Positions 54,710 through 63,665 of a stretch of 64,000 nt of DNA are shown in pieces; the first letter of the stretch is position 1, and each line of letters begins with the position of its first letter. The notes beneath the pieces were generated by a model, which did no database searches, had not been told where the DNA came from, and saw nothing but the letters and a program-made list of their open reading frames with translations. This stretch comes from Actinomadura sp. DC4 (GTDB lineage: Bacteria; Actinomycetota; Actinomycetes; Streptosporangiales; Streptosporangiaceae). The stretch lies in contig NZ_JAUEQY010000006.1 in the NCBI RefSeq assembly GCF_030406325.1, positions 248,001 through 312,000 of the forward strand, written 5' to 3'. The translations under genes and the position numbers were made by a program.

Positions 54710-55708
54710 ATGCCCGAATTCAGTGATGTGCGCTGGTCCGTGCTGGACCTCGTGCCGGTGACCACGGAGACGACCCCCGCTCAGGCCCTGAGGGCCTCCG
54801 TCGACCTGGCGCCGGTCGTGGAGCAGCTCGGCTACCACCGCCTGTGGGTCGCCGAACACCACGGCATGCCCGGTATCGCCAGTTCCTCCCCGGCCGTGCT
54901 CATCGCGCACCTCGCCGAGGCCACCTCGACGCTGCGGGTGGGCTCGGGCGGTGTGATGCTGCCGAACCACGCGCCGCTGGTGGTGGCGGAGCAGTTCGGG
55001 ACGCTGGAGGCGCTGCACCCGGGCCGCATCGACCTGGGCATCGGCCGTGCGCCGGGCACCGACCAGGCCACGGCGTACGCGCTGCGCCGCACCCCCGACA
55101 TCAGCGCCGACGCCTTCCCCGAGGACCTCTCCCAGGTCCGGGCGTTCCTCGGCGGGACGTACCCGCGGATCCGCGCCGTGCCGACGCCGGACAGCCCGCC
55201 GTCGGTGTGGCTCCTGGGCTCCAGCGGATTCAGCGCCCAGCTCGCGGGCATGCTCGGCCTGCCGTTCGCGTTCGCGCACCACTTCAGCGCGCGGTTCACC
55301 GACCCGGCGCTGGCGCTGTACCGCAAGACGTTCGAGCCCGTCGACGTGCTGGAGCGGCCGTACGCGATGGTGACCGCCGCGGTGTTCGCGGCCGACACCG
55401 ACGAGGAGGCGCGCCGGCTCGCCGCGCCGCAGGGCCTGTCGATCCTGCGGCTGCGCTCGGGCCACCCGGGACTGCTGCCGACGCCCGAGGAGGCACTCGC
55501 GTACGACTACGCGCCGCAGGAGCGCGAGGCGATCGACTCGTTCACCGAGTCGCACGTGGTCGGCGGCCCGGACACCGTACGCAAGGGGCTGCTCGCACTC
55601 CTCGAACGCACCCGGCCGCAGGAGCTCATGGTCTCGACGAACATCGGCGACCCGGTCGCGCGGCGCCGCTCGTACGAGATCGTCGCGGAGATCGCCAAGG
55701 AACTGTGA
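54710..55708 (+). CDS. LLM-class flavin-dependent oxidoreductase (MsnO8-like)
   Basis: A 332-residue luciferase-like monooxygenase. WSVLDLVPVTTETTPAQALR is the start of this FMN-linked subfamily, then YHRLWVAEHHGMPGIASSSP, VGSGGVMLPNHAPLVVAEQF and LHPGRIDLGIGRAPGTD. ATG 54710 has no ribosome site, and its message may be leaderless. Confidence 0.92.
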   Translation: MPEFSDVRWSVLDLVPVTTETTPAQALRASVDLAPVVEQLGYHRLWVAEHHGMPGIASSSPAVLIAHLAEATSTLRVGSGGVMLPNHAPLVVAEQFGTLEALHPGRIDLGIGRAPGTDQATAYALRRTPDISADAFPEDLSQVRAFLGGTYPRIRAVPTPDSPPSVWLLGSSGFSAQLAGMLGLPFAFAHHFSARFTDPALALYRKTFEPVDVLERPYAMVTAAVFAADTDEEARRLAAPQGLSILRLRSGHPGLLPTPEEALAYDYAPQEREAIDSFTESHVVGGPDTVRKGLLALLERTRPQELMVSTNIGDPVARRRSYEIVAEIAKEL

Positions 55709-55715
55709 CCTCTTC

Positions 55716-56123
55716 TCAGCCCGCGGCGTTGCCGGTCACGCGGCTCGGGCTGATCCGGACCACGACGCGGACGACCTCCGGCGGCAGGTCGAGGTACTCC
55801 TGGCCCGCGCCGGGGCCTTCGTAGAGCTCGGCGAGCCGGACGGCCAGCGCCCTGCCGGCGTCCTCGGTCACGGTGGCGGTGCCGCGGATCTCGATGTAGC
55901 GGAGCGGGTCGTCCTTGTCGATCACGCTGACACTGGCGCGGGGGTCGCGGCGGAGGTTGACGTCCTTGCGCCGGCCTTCGGCGGTGGAGATGAGGACGTC
56001 GTCGCCGTCCCGGCCGACCCAGACGACGGAGGTCTGCGGACTTCCGTCGGCGTTGATGGTGGCGAGGACGGCGGGGTTCGCGCCGTCGACCATCGTGCGT
56101 ACCGCGTCGTTCAGCACCGTCAT
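55716..56123 (-). CDS. PPOX-class F420-dependent enzyme
   Basis: A 135-residue split-barrel protein. VLATINADGSPQTSVVWVGR, STAEGRRKDVNLRRDPRASV are typical of the TIGR03618 PPOX family, which binds F420. It begins at ATG 56123, next to the NACHT gene's 3' end on the same strand. Confidence 0.9.
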   Translation of the reverse strand: MTVLNDAVRTMVDGANPAVLATINADGSPQTSVVWVGRDGDDVLISTAEGRRKDVNLRRDPRASVSVIDKDDPLRYIEIRGTATVTEDAGRALAVRLAELYEGPGAGQEYLDLPPEVVRVVVRISPSRVTGNAAG

Positions 56124-56138
56124 CGTCGTCCTCGTCTG

Positions 56139-59100
56139 CTAGTTCGCCTGGACCCGGTTGCCGAGCAGCTTCCGGTTCCGCAGCTCCTGGTTCGGCTCGA
56201 CGTAGACCTTAAGCCCGCGGTTTCCGGCGAGAGGAGCCAGGTCGGCCCCGGGTGCCACGCCCGCGATGTAGAGCTTTCGCAGATTGCCGAGCGACGCCAG
56301 CGGCGCGAGATCGGTGACGTTCTCACAGTTGCGGAGCCACAACGTCTCGAGTTGCCCGAGCACCGCGAGCGGCGAGAGGTCCCCAATATTGGTGTCCTCG
56401 AGATCGAGGAAGTCGAGTCCGGTCAGCTCGGCCAGCGGCGAGAAGTCAGTGATTCCACGGCAACCCCAAACGCCGAGGACGGTCAGCGGCAGCTCGGCGA
56501 GCGGCCGAACGTCCTTCACCCAGGCGGAGTCGTTGAGATAGAGCACGTTGAGCGCTGGGGCCCGCTCCACCAGGTCCGGCAGCCCTGAGGTGAGGAATGA
56601 CTCAACCAGAGACATGCCTTTGAGATCGTCCAGCGGCGGAAGGCCGCGGAGGTCCGTCAAGGCGGGGCACTGGCTGACTCCCAGGGAGACCAGCGAGCTC
56701 TGTGTCTTGATCGGGGACAGATCGGTGACACCTTCCAGGCCCCCCAGCTGCAGATAGCGCAATTGGGGCAGACCCCGAATGAATTCCAGGTCGGTGGTGC
56801 CGGCGGCCTCCATGACGAGATGCGTGAGCCTATGGAGTCGGTGCAAGGGTGCGAAACTTTCGACACCGGCGGCGATGGTGAGGTTCAGGGACTCCAAGGT
56901 CTCCGCGAGGGTGGCCAACGGAGACAGCTCGCCGGACTTGAGTCTCGGCACTACCAGGTCGGTCAGTGGCTGGTCGAGATCGCGCAGGAACGTCAGATCC
57001 GTCGCGACGTCTGCCGCCAGGAACAGCCGCCTCACGTGCTTGACGTGCCGGGTCGCGCGGAGCAGCCTCGGCTCCTCCACACGGAGGTTTCCTCCGGCCA
57101 GCGGGGTGTTCGCCAGGACCTTCCGGGCGTAGAGGTCCGCGTCGAAGTACTCCCAGCCTTTGATCAGCTCCTTCTGCACCTCTTCGCGGGGATCCTCCCC
57201 GTACGCGGCGAGCAGGTCGAGGGCGTCGGGGCCGTTCACGAGCCAGGCGGTGCGGACGGCGGCCCGCGCGGAGGCGGCGGTGAGGCCGTCCGTCGCACGC
57301 GGGAGGCGGCTCAGGATGGGCTCGCCGACGTTCGACAGGGAGCGGGCTGAGGCGAGGTCGCGGGGCGGGACGAGGTCGTTCAGGCAGGTCTCGACCTCGG
57401 AGCGGAGTTCGCCGGGAATGGCGGGGAGTGTCTCCAGGCAGCCGGCGACGAGCAGCTTGACGCGGCGCGCGTGACGCGGCTCGTCGCGGACCCGGGCGAG
57501 CAGGCCGTTCAGGAGCTCGGCCCGCTGCGGCGCGTTGGCGTGGCCCGCCGCCATGATGATCGTCTCGCGCCACTGGTCCTTGTGGGCCTGGGCGATCAGG
57601 GGTTCGAGGTCGCCGTCGTCGGCGAACTGCTTGGCGGTGAGGTACTCCTGCACGGTGCGGTGGACGAAGTCGATGCGGCCGGGCACGGGTTCGCGCAGGA
57701 CGCCGCTGCGCTGCAGCAGGTGGTCCAGGACGGCGCCGGCGTCGCCGGGCGCGCCGAGCATCGCGGCGAGCTTCTCGCCGGTCCGGCGGATGACGGCGTC
57801 CTTCGGCAGCTCGGTACGGCCGGTGATCGACAGCCGCCAGGCGAGCTCTTGCAGGATCCGCAGCTTCTGCGCGCGCTCCAGGGTGATCTCGTCGTCGGCG
57901 CGGATCTGGCGTTCGACGTCGCGGCGTTCGAGGAGGAGTTCGAGCGCCGCCGCGTACAGGCCCATCCGGTCGCGGGGCAGTTGCTTCTCGCGGTCGAGGT
58001 TGAGGGCGCAGAGCATCGCGGCGAGCAGCGGGCTGCCCGCGAGTGCTCGCAGGTGGGGCGCCGACTCCAGACGCGCGAGCAGCGCCGCCTCGAAGCCCGG
58101 CAGCTGCTCGGGGGCGCAGGGAAGGTCGCCCGCCTCGCGTACGGCGTCGTGCCAGTGCCGGACGAGCTCCTTGATGTCGGCCGGGGTCATGCGCTCCAGC
58201 AGCGCGGTCGCGAACCCCTCCGCCGACAGCCAGTCCGACCCGGCCGCCGCGGGCCGTGAGGTGACGATGACGCGCATGCCCGGGTACTCGGCGATGAGGC
58301 TCGCGAGCCAGGGGCGTACGGACCGGCGCTGCACGCTGGGCAGCTCGTCGACGCCGTCGACCATCAGCAGGACGCGGCCCTCCTGGAGCCGGCGGTGCAC
58401 CCAGCCGGCGGGCATCAGCCCGGCGATGAGGTCGGCGACGCCGTCGAGGAACCGCTCGGGTGGCGGCAGCGTACGGCCGGTATGGCTGCGCAGCTTGATC
58501 AGGAAGGGGACCCGGCCGTTCCAGTCGGCGAGGGCCCCGGTGAAGGTGCCCCGGGCCGCGGAGATCGCCAGCCAGCGGAGGAGCGTGCTCTTGCCGGATC
58601 CCGCCTCGCCCCGGATGAGGGTCAGCGGCGCCCGCCCGAGCGCCGTCTCGACCCGGAGGGTGGCCTCTTCCGGCTCCTGCCCGCCCGTGCGCCATTCGTC
58701 GAGGTGAAGTGCCCGGCCGGGGTCGCGCCGGCGGTCGGCGGAGTGTTCGCCGGCGGAGACGTTGAGGCTGATGTAGGCGACGCTGAGTGTCGTACGGGGC
58801 CGGTAGCGTTCGACGCGGACGCCGAAGAGTTCGAGGACGTCGAGGGTGACGCTGACGTGCTCGAGATAGCGCCGCCGGAACGCCTCGTCGGTGGCGGTTC
58901 CCTCGGGGGCGTCGAGCGTACGGACGGGGAGGCGGGCGAGGAGGAGCGACACCTGCTCGGAGACGCCGGAGAGCCGGGCGAGCGCCTCGGTGGAGGCTCG
59001 CGGCCCGAACTGCGGCAGTTGCTGGACGATGCGCACGAAGCACCCACAGCATTCGTCGAGCACGACGTCGTACAGCCGTGCCCCGGCCTCGCCGAGCTGG

Positions 59101-59483
59101 CTCTCCATACCGGGCAGTCCCGCGCGGACCTCGGCGGCGAGACGGACGGGATCAAGGTCCGCGTCGAACACGGCCCGGTCGGACAGATCGGCGCTCGCGA
59201 AGGTGTGCGCGACCTCGGCGAGCGCGGCGGCCTTGTCGTTGTCGCTCAGCCCGCCGTACTCATGGCCGCACATCGTGAGCAGCCGCTCGGCCACCTGGTC
59301 CGCGACGTCGGCCACCTGCCGCTCGAACCGCCGGCGCGCGATCCGGTCGGGGAACCGCGCCTGGGTGAGCTCGACGAGATCCTTGCGCCCGTCCTTCTCG
59401 GCCGAACGCCCGGCCAGCCACGCCTGCGCGAGATGCTTCCCGAGGGCCTTCCCGACGGCGACCGCCGCGGACTCCAACATCAT
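56139..59483 (-). CDS. NACHT NTPase with C-terminal leucine-rich repeats (bacterial NLR-like)
   Basis: An 1,114-residue STAND protein. Residues 1-about 240 are a helical N-terminal domain (NNH-like); residues about 285-450 are the NACHT NTPase: Walker A GEAGSGKST (292-300), Walker B VLLMVDGVDELPS (371-383), sensor VTSRPAA. Helical winged parts follow to about 800 and then leucine-rich repeats of the LxxLxxLxx internalin style (such as ITDFSPLAELTGLDFLDLED). GGGAGG stands before ATG 59483. The layout resembles bNACHT antiviral proteins; no catalytic effector domain is visible, so the mode of action is unknown. Confidence 0.9.
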   Translation of the reverse strand: MMLESAAVAVGKALGKHLAQAWLAGRSAEKDGRKDLVELTQARFPDRIARRRFERQVADVADQVAERLLTMCGHEYGGLSDNDKAAALAEVAHTFASADLSDRAVFDADLDPVRLAAEVRAGLPGMESQLGEAGARLYDVVLDECCGCFVRIVQQLPQFGPRASTEALARLSGVSEQVSLLLARLPVRTLDAPEGTATDEAFRRRYLEHVSVTLDVLELFGVRVERYRPRTTLSVAYISLNVSAGEHSADRRRDPGRALHLDEWRTGGQEPEEATLRVETALGRAPLTLIRGEAGSGKSTLLRWLAISAARGTFTGALADWNGRVPFLIKLRSHTGRTLPPPERFLDGVADLIAGLMPAGWVHRRLQEGRVLLMVDGVDELPSVQRRSVRPWLASLIAEYPGMRVIVTSRPAAAGSDWLSAEGFATALLERMTPADIKELVRHWHDAVREAGDLPCAPEQLPGFEAALLARLESAPHLRALAGSPLLAAMLCALNLDREKQLPRDRMGLYAAALELLLERRDVERQIRADDEITLERAQKLRILQELAWRLSITGRTELPKDAVIRRTGEKLAAMLGAPGDAGAVLDHLLQRSGVLREPVPGRIDFVHRTVQEYLTAKQFADDGDLEPLIAQAHKDQWRETIIMAAGHANAPQRAELLNGLLARVRDEPRHARRVKLLVAGCLETLPAIPGELRSEVETCLNDLVPPRDLASARSLSNVGEPILSRLPRATDGLTAASARAAVRTAWLVNGPDALDLLAAYGEDPREEVQKELIKGWEYFDADLYARKVLANTPLAGGNLRVEEPRLLRATRHVKHVRRLFLAADVATDLTFLRDLDQPLTDLVVPRLKSGELSPLATLAETLESLNLTIAAGVESFAPLHRLHRLTHLVMEAAGTTDLEFIRGLPQLRYLQLGGLEGVTDLSPIKTQSSLVSLGVSQCPALTDLRGLPPLDDLKGMSLVESFLTSGLPDLVERAPALNVLYLNDSAWVKDVRPLAELPLTVLGVWGCRGITDFSPLAELTGLDFLDLEDTNIGDLSPLAVLGQLETLWLRNCENVTDLAPLASLGNLRKLYIAGVAPGADLAPLAGNRGLKVYVEPNQELRNRKLLGNRVQAN

Positions 59484-59594
59484 CCAGGCCTCCCGAGGGC
59501 AGAGCTTGTAGGCATTATCGGGCTCTGCGGTGTTTCGCGACGGCCCCTTCCTGCGGATGGTCACTCCAGGCGGTCGCGGCCTAGACTCCCCGGC

Positions 59595-60431
59595 ATGACA
59601 GCAGCGGTCGCGATCGTCACCGATTCCACCGCCTACCTGCCGGACGACGTGGTCGCCGAGCACGGCGTCACCGTCGTGCCGCTCCAGGTCGCGATCGGCG
59701 AGGACGTCCGCGAGGAGGGCCGGGGGCGCGCGGAAGCCGTCCGCGAGTGGCGGGCGGTCACGACGTCGCGGCCCTCTCCGGAGCGCTTCGGACAGGCCTA
59801 CAAGGAGGCCGCGGGAGCGGGCGCGACCGCGGTGGCCTCGGTCCACCTGTCCGGGGAGATGTCAGGCACTCTGGACAGCGCGCGGATGGCCGCCGACGAA
59901 TCCCCGATCCCCGTACGCGTGGTGGACAGCCGATCGATCGGCATGGGGCTCGGCTTCGGCGTCGTGGCCGCCGCCGCGGTCGCGGCGTCCGGCGCGGGTC
60001 TGGACGAGGTGGCCGAGGCCGCGATGCGCCGGCTGCGCGCCACCCGGTCGCTGTTCTATGTCGACACGCTGGAGCACCTGCGCCGCGGCGGCCGCATCGG
60101 CGCGGCGGCGAGCCTGCTCGGCTCGGCCCTGATGATCAAACCGTTGCTGCGCATCACGGGCGGGCGCATCGCGCCGCTGGAGAAGGTACGGACGACGTCG
60201 CGGGCGCTGGCCCGCCTCGAGGAACTCGCCGTCGAGCTCGCGGGCGACCGTGAGGTCGACGTGGCCGTGCAGCACGTGGCGGCCGCCACGCGTGCCGCCG
60301 CGCTGGCCGCCCACCTGCGCGAACGCGTACCGCGCCTCTTCGAGCTGTACGTGGGAGAGGCCGGCCCGGTCGTGGGCGCGCACGTCGGGCCGGGGATGCT
60401 CGGGGTCGTGGTCTCGCGCCGGGACGCCTGA
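59595..60431 (+). CDS. DegV family fatty-acid-binding protein
   Basis: A 278-residue protein: VAIVTDSTAYLPDDVVAEHG, TSRPSPERFGQAYKEAAGAG, LSGEMSGTLDSARMA and LRRGGRIGAAASLLGSALMI are the DegV signatures. It binds a fatty acid to hand to the FakA kinase. ATG 59595 is the family start. DegV genes often stand upstream of comEA; here an oppositely oriented esterase intervenes. Confidence 0.94.
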   Translation: MTAAVAIVTDSTAYLPDDVVAEHGVTVVPLQVAIGEDVREEGRGRAEAVREWRAVTTSRPSPERFGQAYKEAAGAGATAVASVHLSGEMSGTLDSARMAADESPIPVRVVDSRSIGMGLGFGVVAAAAVAASGAGLDEVAEAAMRRLRATRSLFYVDTLEHLRRGGRIGAAASLLGSALMIKPLLRITGGRIAPLEKVRTTSRALARLEELAVELAGDREVDVAVQHVAAATRAAALAAHLRERVPRLFELYVGEAGPVVGAHVGPGMLGVVVSRRDA

Positions 60432-60433
60432 GC

Positions 60434-60455
60434 ACGGCGGCCGGGGCGCCGCCGT
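60434..60455. terminator. Bidirectional terminator hairpin
   Basis: The arms ACGGCGGC and GCCGCCGT (8 bp, perfect) with a six-base loop lie between the convergent degV and carboxylesterase genes. An outer TGAG/CTCA pair also fits. Confidence 0.75.
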
Positions 60456-60470
60456 ACTCAGGGATCTCGG

Positions 60471-62087
60471 TCATCGGCCGAGCGACCGCCAGAAGCCGCA
60501 GCGGTGCTCGTCCGCGAAGTTCCTACGTTCGCCGCCGAGCGGCTGGACGTCGTTCCCGTCGAAGGTTCGCCAGCCGGGCGCGCCGCCGCCGTTGGGGTTC
60601 CCGGTGCGGGCGAACCTCGTCCAGTAGCCGATCATCTGGTCGGACAGCCGCCGCTGCGCGGCCGTGAGCGGGGTGCGGAACTGTGAGTCGTCGAAGAGGT
60701 ACTGCAGCTCGGAGGCGTGGAACGCGCCGGTCGGGAAGCTCGGTGCGGACCCGTCACTGGCCCAGGGTGCGCTCTCGTCGGCGAACTCGTACGCGTAGGT
60801 CGGGACCTTCTCACTGAGCAGGCGGTCGGTGCCGAGTGCCGTGCACGAAAAGGCGGAGTCGGTCCAGACGGTGGAGAGAGCGATGCTGGGGTCGCCGGTG
60901 AGGGGGTACTCCGCGAGGACCTTCTTCGCCTTCACCGGGCCGAAGAAGTCCTCGATGTCCTGGCGGTAGTCGGCGCCGGTGACCGTGTGCCCGGTGAAGG
61001 CCTCGATGGCGGCGACGAACGTACGGTGCTCGTCGCGGGTGGTCCCCTGGATGACCGGTACGTGGGCGAAGTCGCCGGTGGCGAGCGCCTGGGCGGGCGA
61101 CTTGGGGAGCACGCCGCCGGTCGCGGGGCCGAACCCCTGGCCGCCGTCGGAGGCCTCCAGGAGATCCTGCACGGATTTGCCGCGCAGGCAGGCGACGTCA
61201 TCGCAGCCGAGCTCGGCCGCCGTCGCCTCGCCCTGCCGCTCGGCGACCGCCCGCGGCCGTACCGTCCAGTTCCCCTCGGGGTAGGGCCACTGACCCGCGA
61301 CAGTGCAGGGACCGCTCTGGATGATCGCCTGCTGGAACAGTCCGGCCGAGGCGGGAGCGGCCAGGTGCGAACAGGTGCTCATCCCGCCGGCCGACTCGCC
61401 GAACAGCGTGACGTTGCCCGCGTCGCCGCCGAACGCCGCCGCGTTGTCCCGCACCCAGCGCAACGCGGCCTGCTGGTCCTCCAGTCCGTAGTCGCCGGAT
61501 TTGTCCGCGCCGTCGTCGAGCGCGGGGTGTGCGAGAAAGCCGAAGACGCCGAGCCGGTAGTTGAGGGTGACGACGATGACGTTGCCGCCTTCGGCGAGGC
61601 GCCGGGCGCCGTAGAGGCTGCCGGAGCCGGAGTAGAAGCCGCCGCCGTGGATCCAGAACATGACGGGGAGCTTCTTGTTCCGGGTGTTCCGGGGTGTGGT
61701 GACGTTGAGGTAGAGGCAGTCCTCGGTGTCGCTGGGCGCGTCGCCGAGGAATCCGGCGGTCTGCGGGCATTCGCTGGCGGGTCGGGTGGCGTCGCGTGTG
61801 CCGCTCCACGGCTTCGCGGGGCGGGGCGAGGCCCAGCGGAGGCCGCCGACCGGGGGTGCGGCGTAGGGGATGCCGTCGAAGGTCCGGTAGCCGTCGGCGA
61901 CGGTGCCGCGGACGGTGCCTCGGGTGGTGTGGACGGTGTCGTCGGTGGTGTGGACGGTGTCGTCGGCCGTTACGCCGTTAATGCGGTCCGCGGTGGCCGG
62001 CGCCGCCAGCCCCGCCGCGACGGCGCCGGCGAGCCCGACCGCCGCGGTGATCCGTACGGACCGTCTTCTGGTTGCTCGCATGTCCAT
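60471..62087 (-). CDS. Secreted carboxylesterase type B
   Basis: A 538-residue enzyme. The N-terminus has twin arginines (RRRSVRITAAVGLAGAVAAG) and a signal cleavage near ATA-D (residue 33). VMFWIHGGGFYSGSG is the oxyanion site, GESAGG carries Ser 232, DEHRTF (acid) and FHASELQYLF (His region) complete the triad. GGAGGGCGC precedes ATG 62087. Two copies of DDTVHTT in residues 42-55 come from a 21-bp tandem repeat. Confidence 0.92.
   Translation of the reverse strand: MDMRATRRRSVRITAAVGLAGAVAAGLAAPATADRINGVTADDTVHTTDDTVHTTRGTVRGTVADGYRTFDGIPYAAPPVGGLRWASPRPAKPWSGTRDATRPASECPQTAGFLGDAPSDTEDCLYLNVTTPRNTRNKKLPVMFWIHGGGFYSGSGSLYGARRLAEGGNVIVVTLNYRLGVFGFLAHPALDDGADKSGDYGLEDQQAALRWVRDNAAAFGGDAGNVTLFGESAGGMSTCSHLAAPASAGLFQQAIIQSGPCTVAGQWPYPEGNWTVRPRAVAERQGEATAAELGCDDVACLRGKSVQDLLEASDGGQGFGPATGGVLPKSPAQALATGDFAHVPVIQGTTRDEHRTFVAAIEAFTGHTVTGADYRQDIEDFFGPVKAKKVLAEYPLTGDPSIALSTVWTDSAFSCTALGTDRLLSEKVPTYAYEFADESAPWASDGSAPSFPTGAFHASELQYLFDDSQFRTPLTAAQRRLSDQMIGYWTRFARTGNPNGGGAPGWRTFDGNDVQPLGGERRNFADEHRCGFWRSLGR
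61923..61964. repeat. 21-bp perfect tandem repeat in the esterase gene
   Basis: Two identical 21-bp units (61923-61943 and 61944-61964) encode DDTVHTT twice, just after the signal peptide. Slippage here would change the length of the mature N-terminus in steps of 7 residues. Confidence 0.85.
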
Positions 62088-62670
62088 GCCGCGCCCTCCG
62101 CTTGTGTCTTCTGTGCGCTGATGACGACTTTCCGGCACTGGGCGGCGACCGTCAGTGGGGCTGCGGCGCGCTCATCGGTGTACCTGTCACCACCCCGGAG
62201 GTGTCCGCTCCTGGGCCCCGCTCCCGACTCGGACCGCCGTTCCGCGCGACGGACGGCGACGTCGGCGCCCGTCAATCCGCGTTGGGAGCCCCCGGCACGG
62301 GACGCGGAGGCATCGGCCCCGGCGATCAGCTCCACGATGCCGGAGAGTCACCCGTACGCCGCGCGAGCGCGGCTGCGGTTCGGATCAAGGAGTCACTCGG
62401 GCCCCTTGGCGCCACCTCCCACCGAGGTCGGCCCGATGCCCGTGCGGAACAGTCCGTTTGCGCCCGTACCGTAAGGCTTCTCCCGCGCTCTTCGCCGGTC
62501 ACCTGCTGAGCGCCGTTGCTGACGGTCACCTCTGTGACCTGACCTCTGCCCCATGGCCGTCGTTGGTCGGTCGTCCCGTGTCGGCGGCGTCCTCGTGCCG
62601 CTGTGCTCTCGGGCGTAGCGGCGCGGATGCACTCGCCCTCCCTACGTCTCCGACCCTCCACCGACAGCGG

Positions 62671-62679
62671 TTATCCACA
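62671..62679 (+). promoter_or_regulatory. Single consensus DnaA box
   Basis: TTATCCACA is the exact DnaA 9-mer, rare by chance in a genome of this GC content. It is alone, so this is not an origin; it could regulate comEA or titrate DnaA. Confidence 0.6.
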
Positions 62680-62703
62680 GATCGCGTTCCATCTGTCGCT
62701 CCG

Positions 62704-62720
62704 GGTAATCGCCGATTACC
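62704..62720. promoter_or_regulatory. Operator-like palindrome upstream of comEA
   Basis: GGTAATC-GCC-GATTACC has perfect 7-bp arms and ends 10 bp before the comEA start. The binding protein is unknown. Confidence 0.5.
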
Positions 62721-62730
62721 GTCGTGCGAC

Positions 62731-63495
62731 ATGAAGCGCCCCGTGTCCGCCTCCGCCTTCGATCGGCTGCGTGAGGCCTTCCGCCCGCCCCAGTCCTTCG
62801 GCGCCGTGCCGTCACCGCCGGAAGACGAGCTTGGCCGGGCGGGCCCCGAGGAGGCGTGGCTCGACGGCGGCCGACGCTTACGCATCGATCCGGGCTTTCC
62901 AGGCGTACGCGTCCTGGCCCTGGCCGGACTGCTGGCGGCCCTCCTGGCCGGCGCTTATTTCTGGTGGTCGCGCCCGCAGCCCCAGCCCGCACCGCAGCCG
63001 GTCCTCCGCCCGGCCGCCCAACCGGCCGCGGTCGCGTCGGCCGCCCCGAGCTCGTCGCCGACCGCCGCCGTGGTGGTCGACGTGGCCGGAAAGGTCCGCC
63101 GCCCCGGTGTGGTGAGCCTGCCCTCGGGCGCGCGGGTCATCGACGCGATCAAGGAGGCGGGCGGCGTCCGCCCGGGCGCGAAGACCGGCACCCTCAACCT
63201 GGCCCGCCGAGTGGTGGACGGCGAACAGATCCTGGTCGGCGTCAACGCCACCCCGGCCCCGGCAGTCCCGCCAACGGCGCCGGCAGGCTCCCCGGCCCCC
63301 GGCGCCCCGCTGGACCTCAACGCCGCGACCGTCCCCCAACTCGACCAGTTACCAGGCGTAGGCCCGGTCTTGGCCCAACGCATCGTCGACTACCGAGCCC
63401 AACACGGCAACTTCCACACGACGGACGAACTCCGCCAGGTGTCCGGCATCGGCGACGCAAAGTTCGCCGACCTGAAAGACCTGGTCCGAGTATGA
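62731..63495 (+). CDS. comEA: ComEA-family DNA-binding protein
   Basis: A 254-residue protein. One transmembrane helix near residues 65-83 (VLALAGLLAALLAGAYFWW), a Pro/Ala linker, an SLBB-type domain (VVDVAGKVRRPGVVSLPSGA) and a C-terminal helix-hairpin-helix pair (LNAATVPQLDQLPGVGPVLA, GNFHTTDELRQVSGIGDAKF). It binds incoming DNA at the cell surface for ComEC, or has a related function in non-competent actinomycetes. ATG 62731 lacks a ribosome site. Confidence 0.95.
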   Translation: MKRPVSASAFDRLREAFRPPQSFGAVPSPPEDELGRAGPEEAWLDGGRRLRIDPGFPGVRVLALAGLLAALLAGAYFWWSRPQPQPAPQPVLRPAAQPAAVASAAPSSSPTAAVVVDVAGKVRRPGVVSLPSGARVIDAIKEAGGVRPGAKTGTLNLARRVVDGEQILVGVNATPAPAVPPTAPAGSPAPGAPLDLNAATVPQLDQLPGVGPVLAQRIVDYRAQHGNFHTTDELRQVSGIGDAKFADLKDLVRV

Positions 63496-63665
63496 CCACG
63501 AACCCGGCTCCGGCGACCCCGACAGCGCCACGCAGGGCCCCGACGCATACCCCCTTCGAAACCACTGACGTCCGTGCACCTGACCACTCAGGGCGGCGGC
63601 CGTCCCGTCGCCGAGAGCCGCAACCGCCCGGCCCTGTCACCCCCGACGCGCGGAGACCGCGGTGA
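63492..63665 (+). CDS. Small Pro/Arg-rich ORF bridging comEA and comEC
   Basis: A 57-codon frame starting MTTNPAPATPTAPRRAPT. Its ATG overlaps the comEA stop (ATGA) and its TGA overlaps the comEC GTG (GTGA), filling the 166-bp gap exactly. Composition is Pro/Arg/Thr-rich and no family is recognised. It might be a translated linker that couples the two genes, or the gap may be non-coding with chance overlaps. Confidence 0.4.
   Translation: MTTNPAPATPTAPRRAPTHTPFETTDVRAPDHSGRRPSRRREPQPPGPVTPDARRPR

Larger units (their letters stand above)
62088..62730. other. 643-bp intergenic region between esterase and comEA
   Basis: No convincing gene is seen: frames through it are Arg/Pro-rich and have no family pattern. 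It contains a consensus DnaA box (62671-62679) and a palindrome (62704-62720) near comEA. It may hold promoters for the divergent esterase and comEA. Confidence 0.6.

Noticed and set aside
58395..59594. Upstream extension of the degV frame (about 400 codons)
   Set aside because: It runs antisense through the NACHT gene; DegV homology begins exactly at ATG 59595.
59484..59846. 121-codon N-terminal extension of the NACHT gene
   Set aside because: It is antisense to degV and Arg-rich; ATG 59483 has a good ribosome site.
62671..62679. Replication origin
   Set aside because: Only one DnaA box is present and there is no dnaA, dnaN or AT-rich unwinding region.
62155..62730. Upstream extension of the comEA frame
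   Set aside because: Composition is random-like with many Arg, Cys and Pro; the comEA membrane-protein N-terminus starts at 62731.
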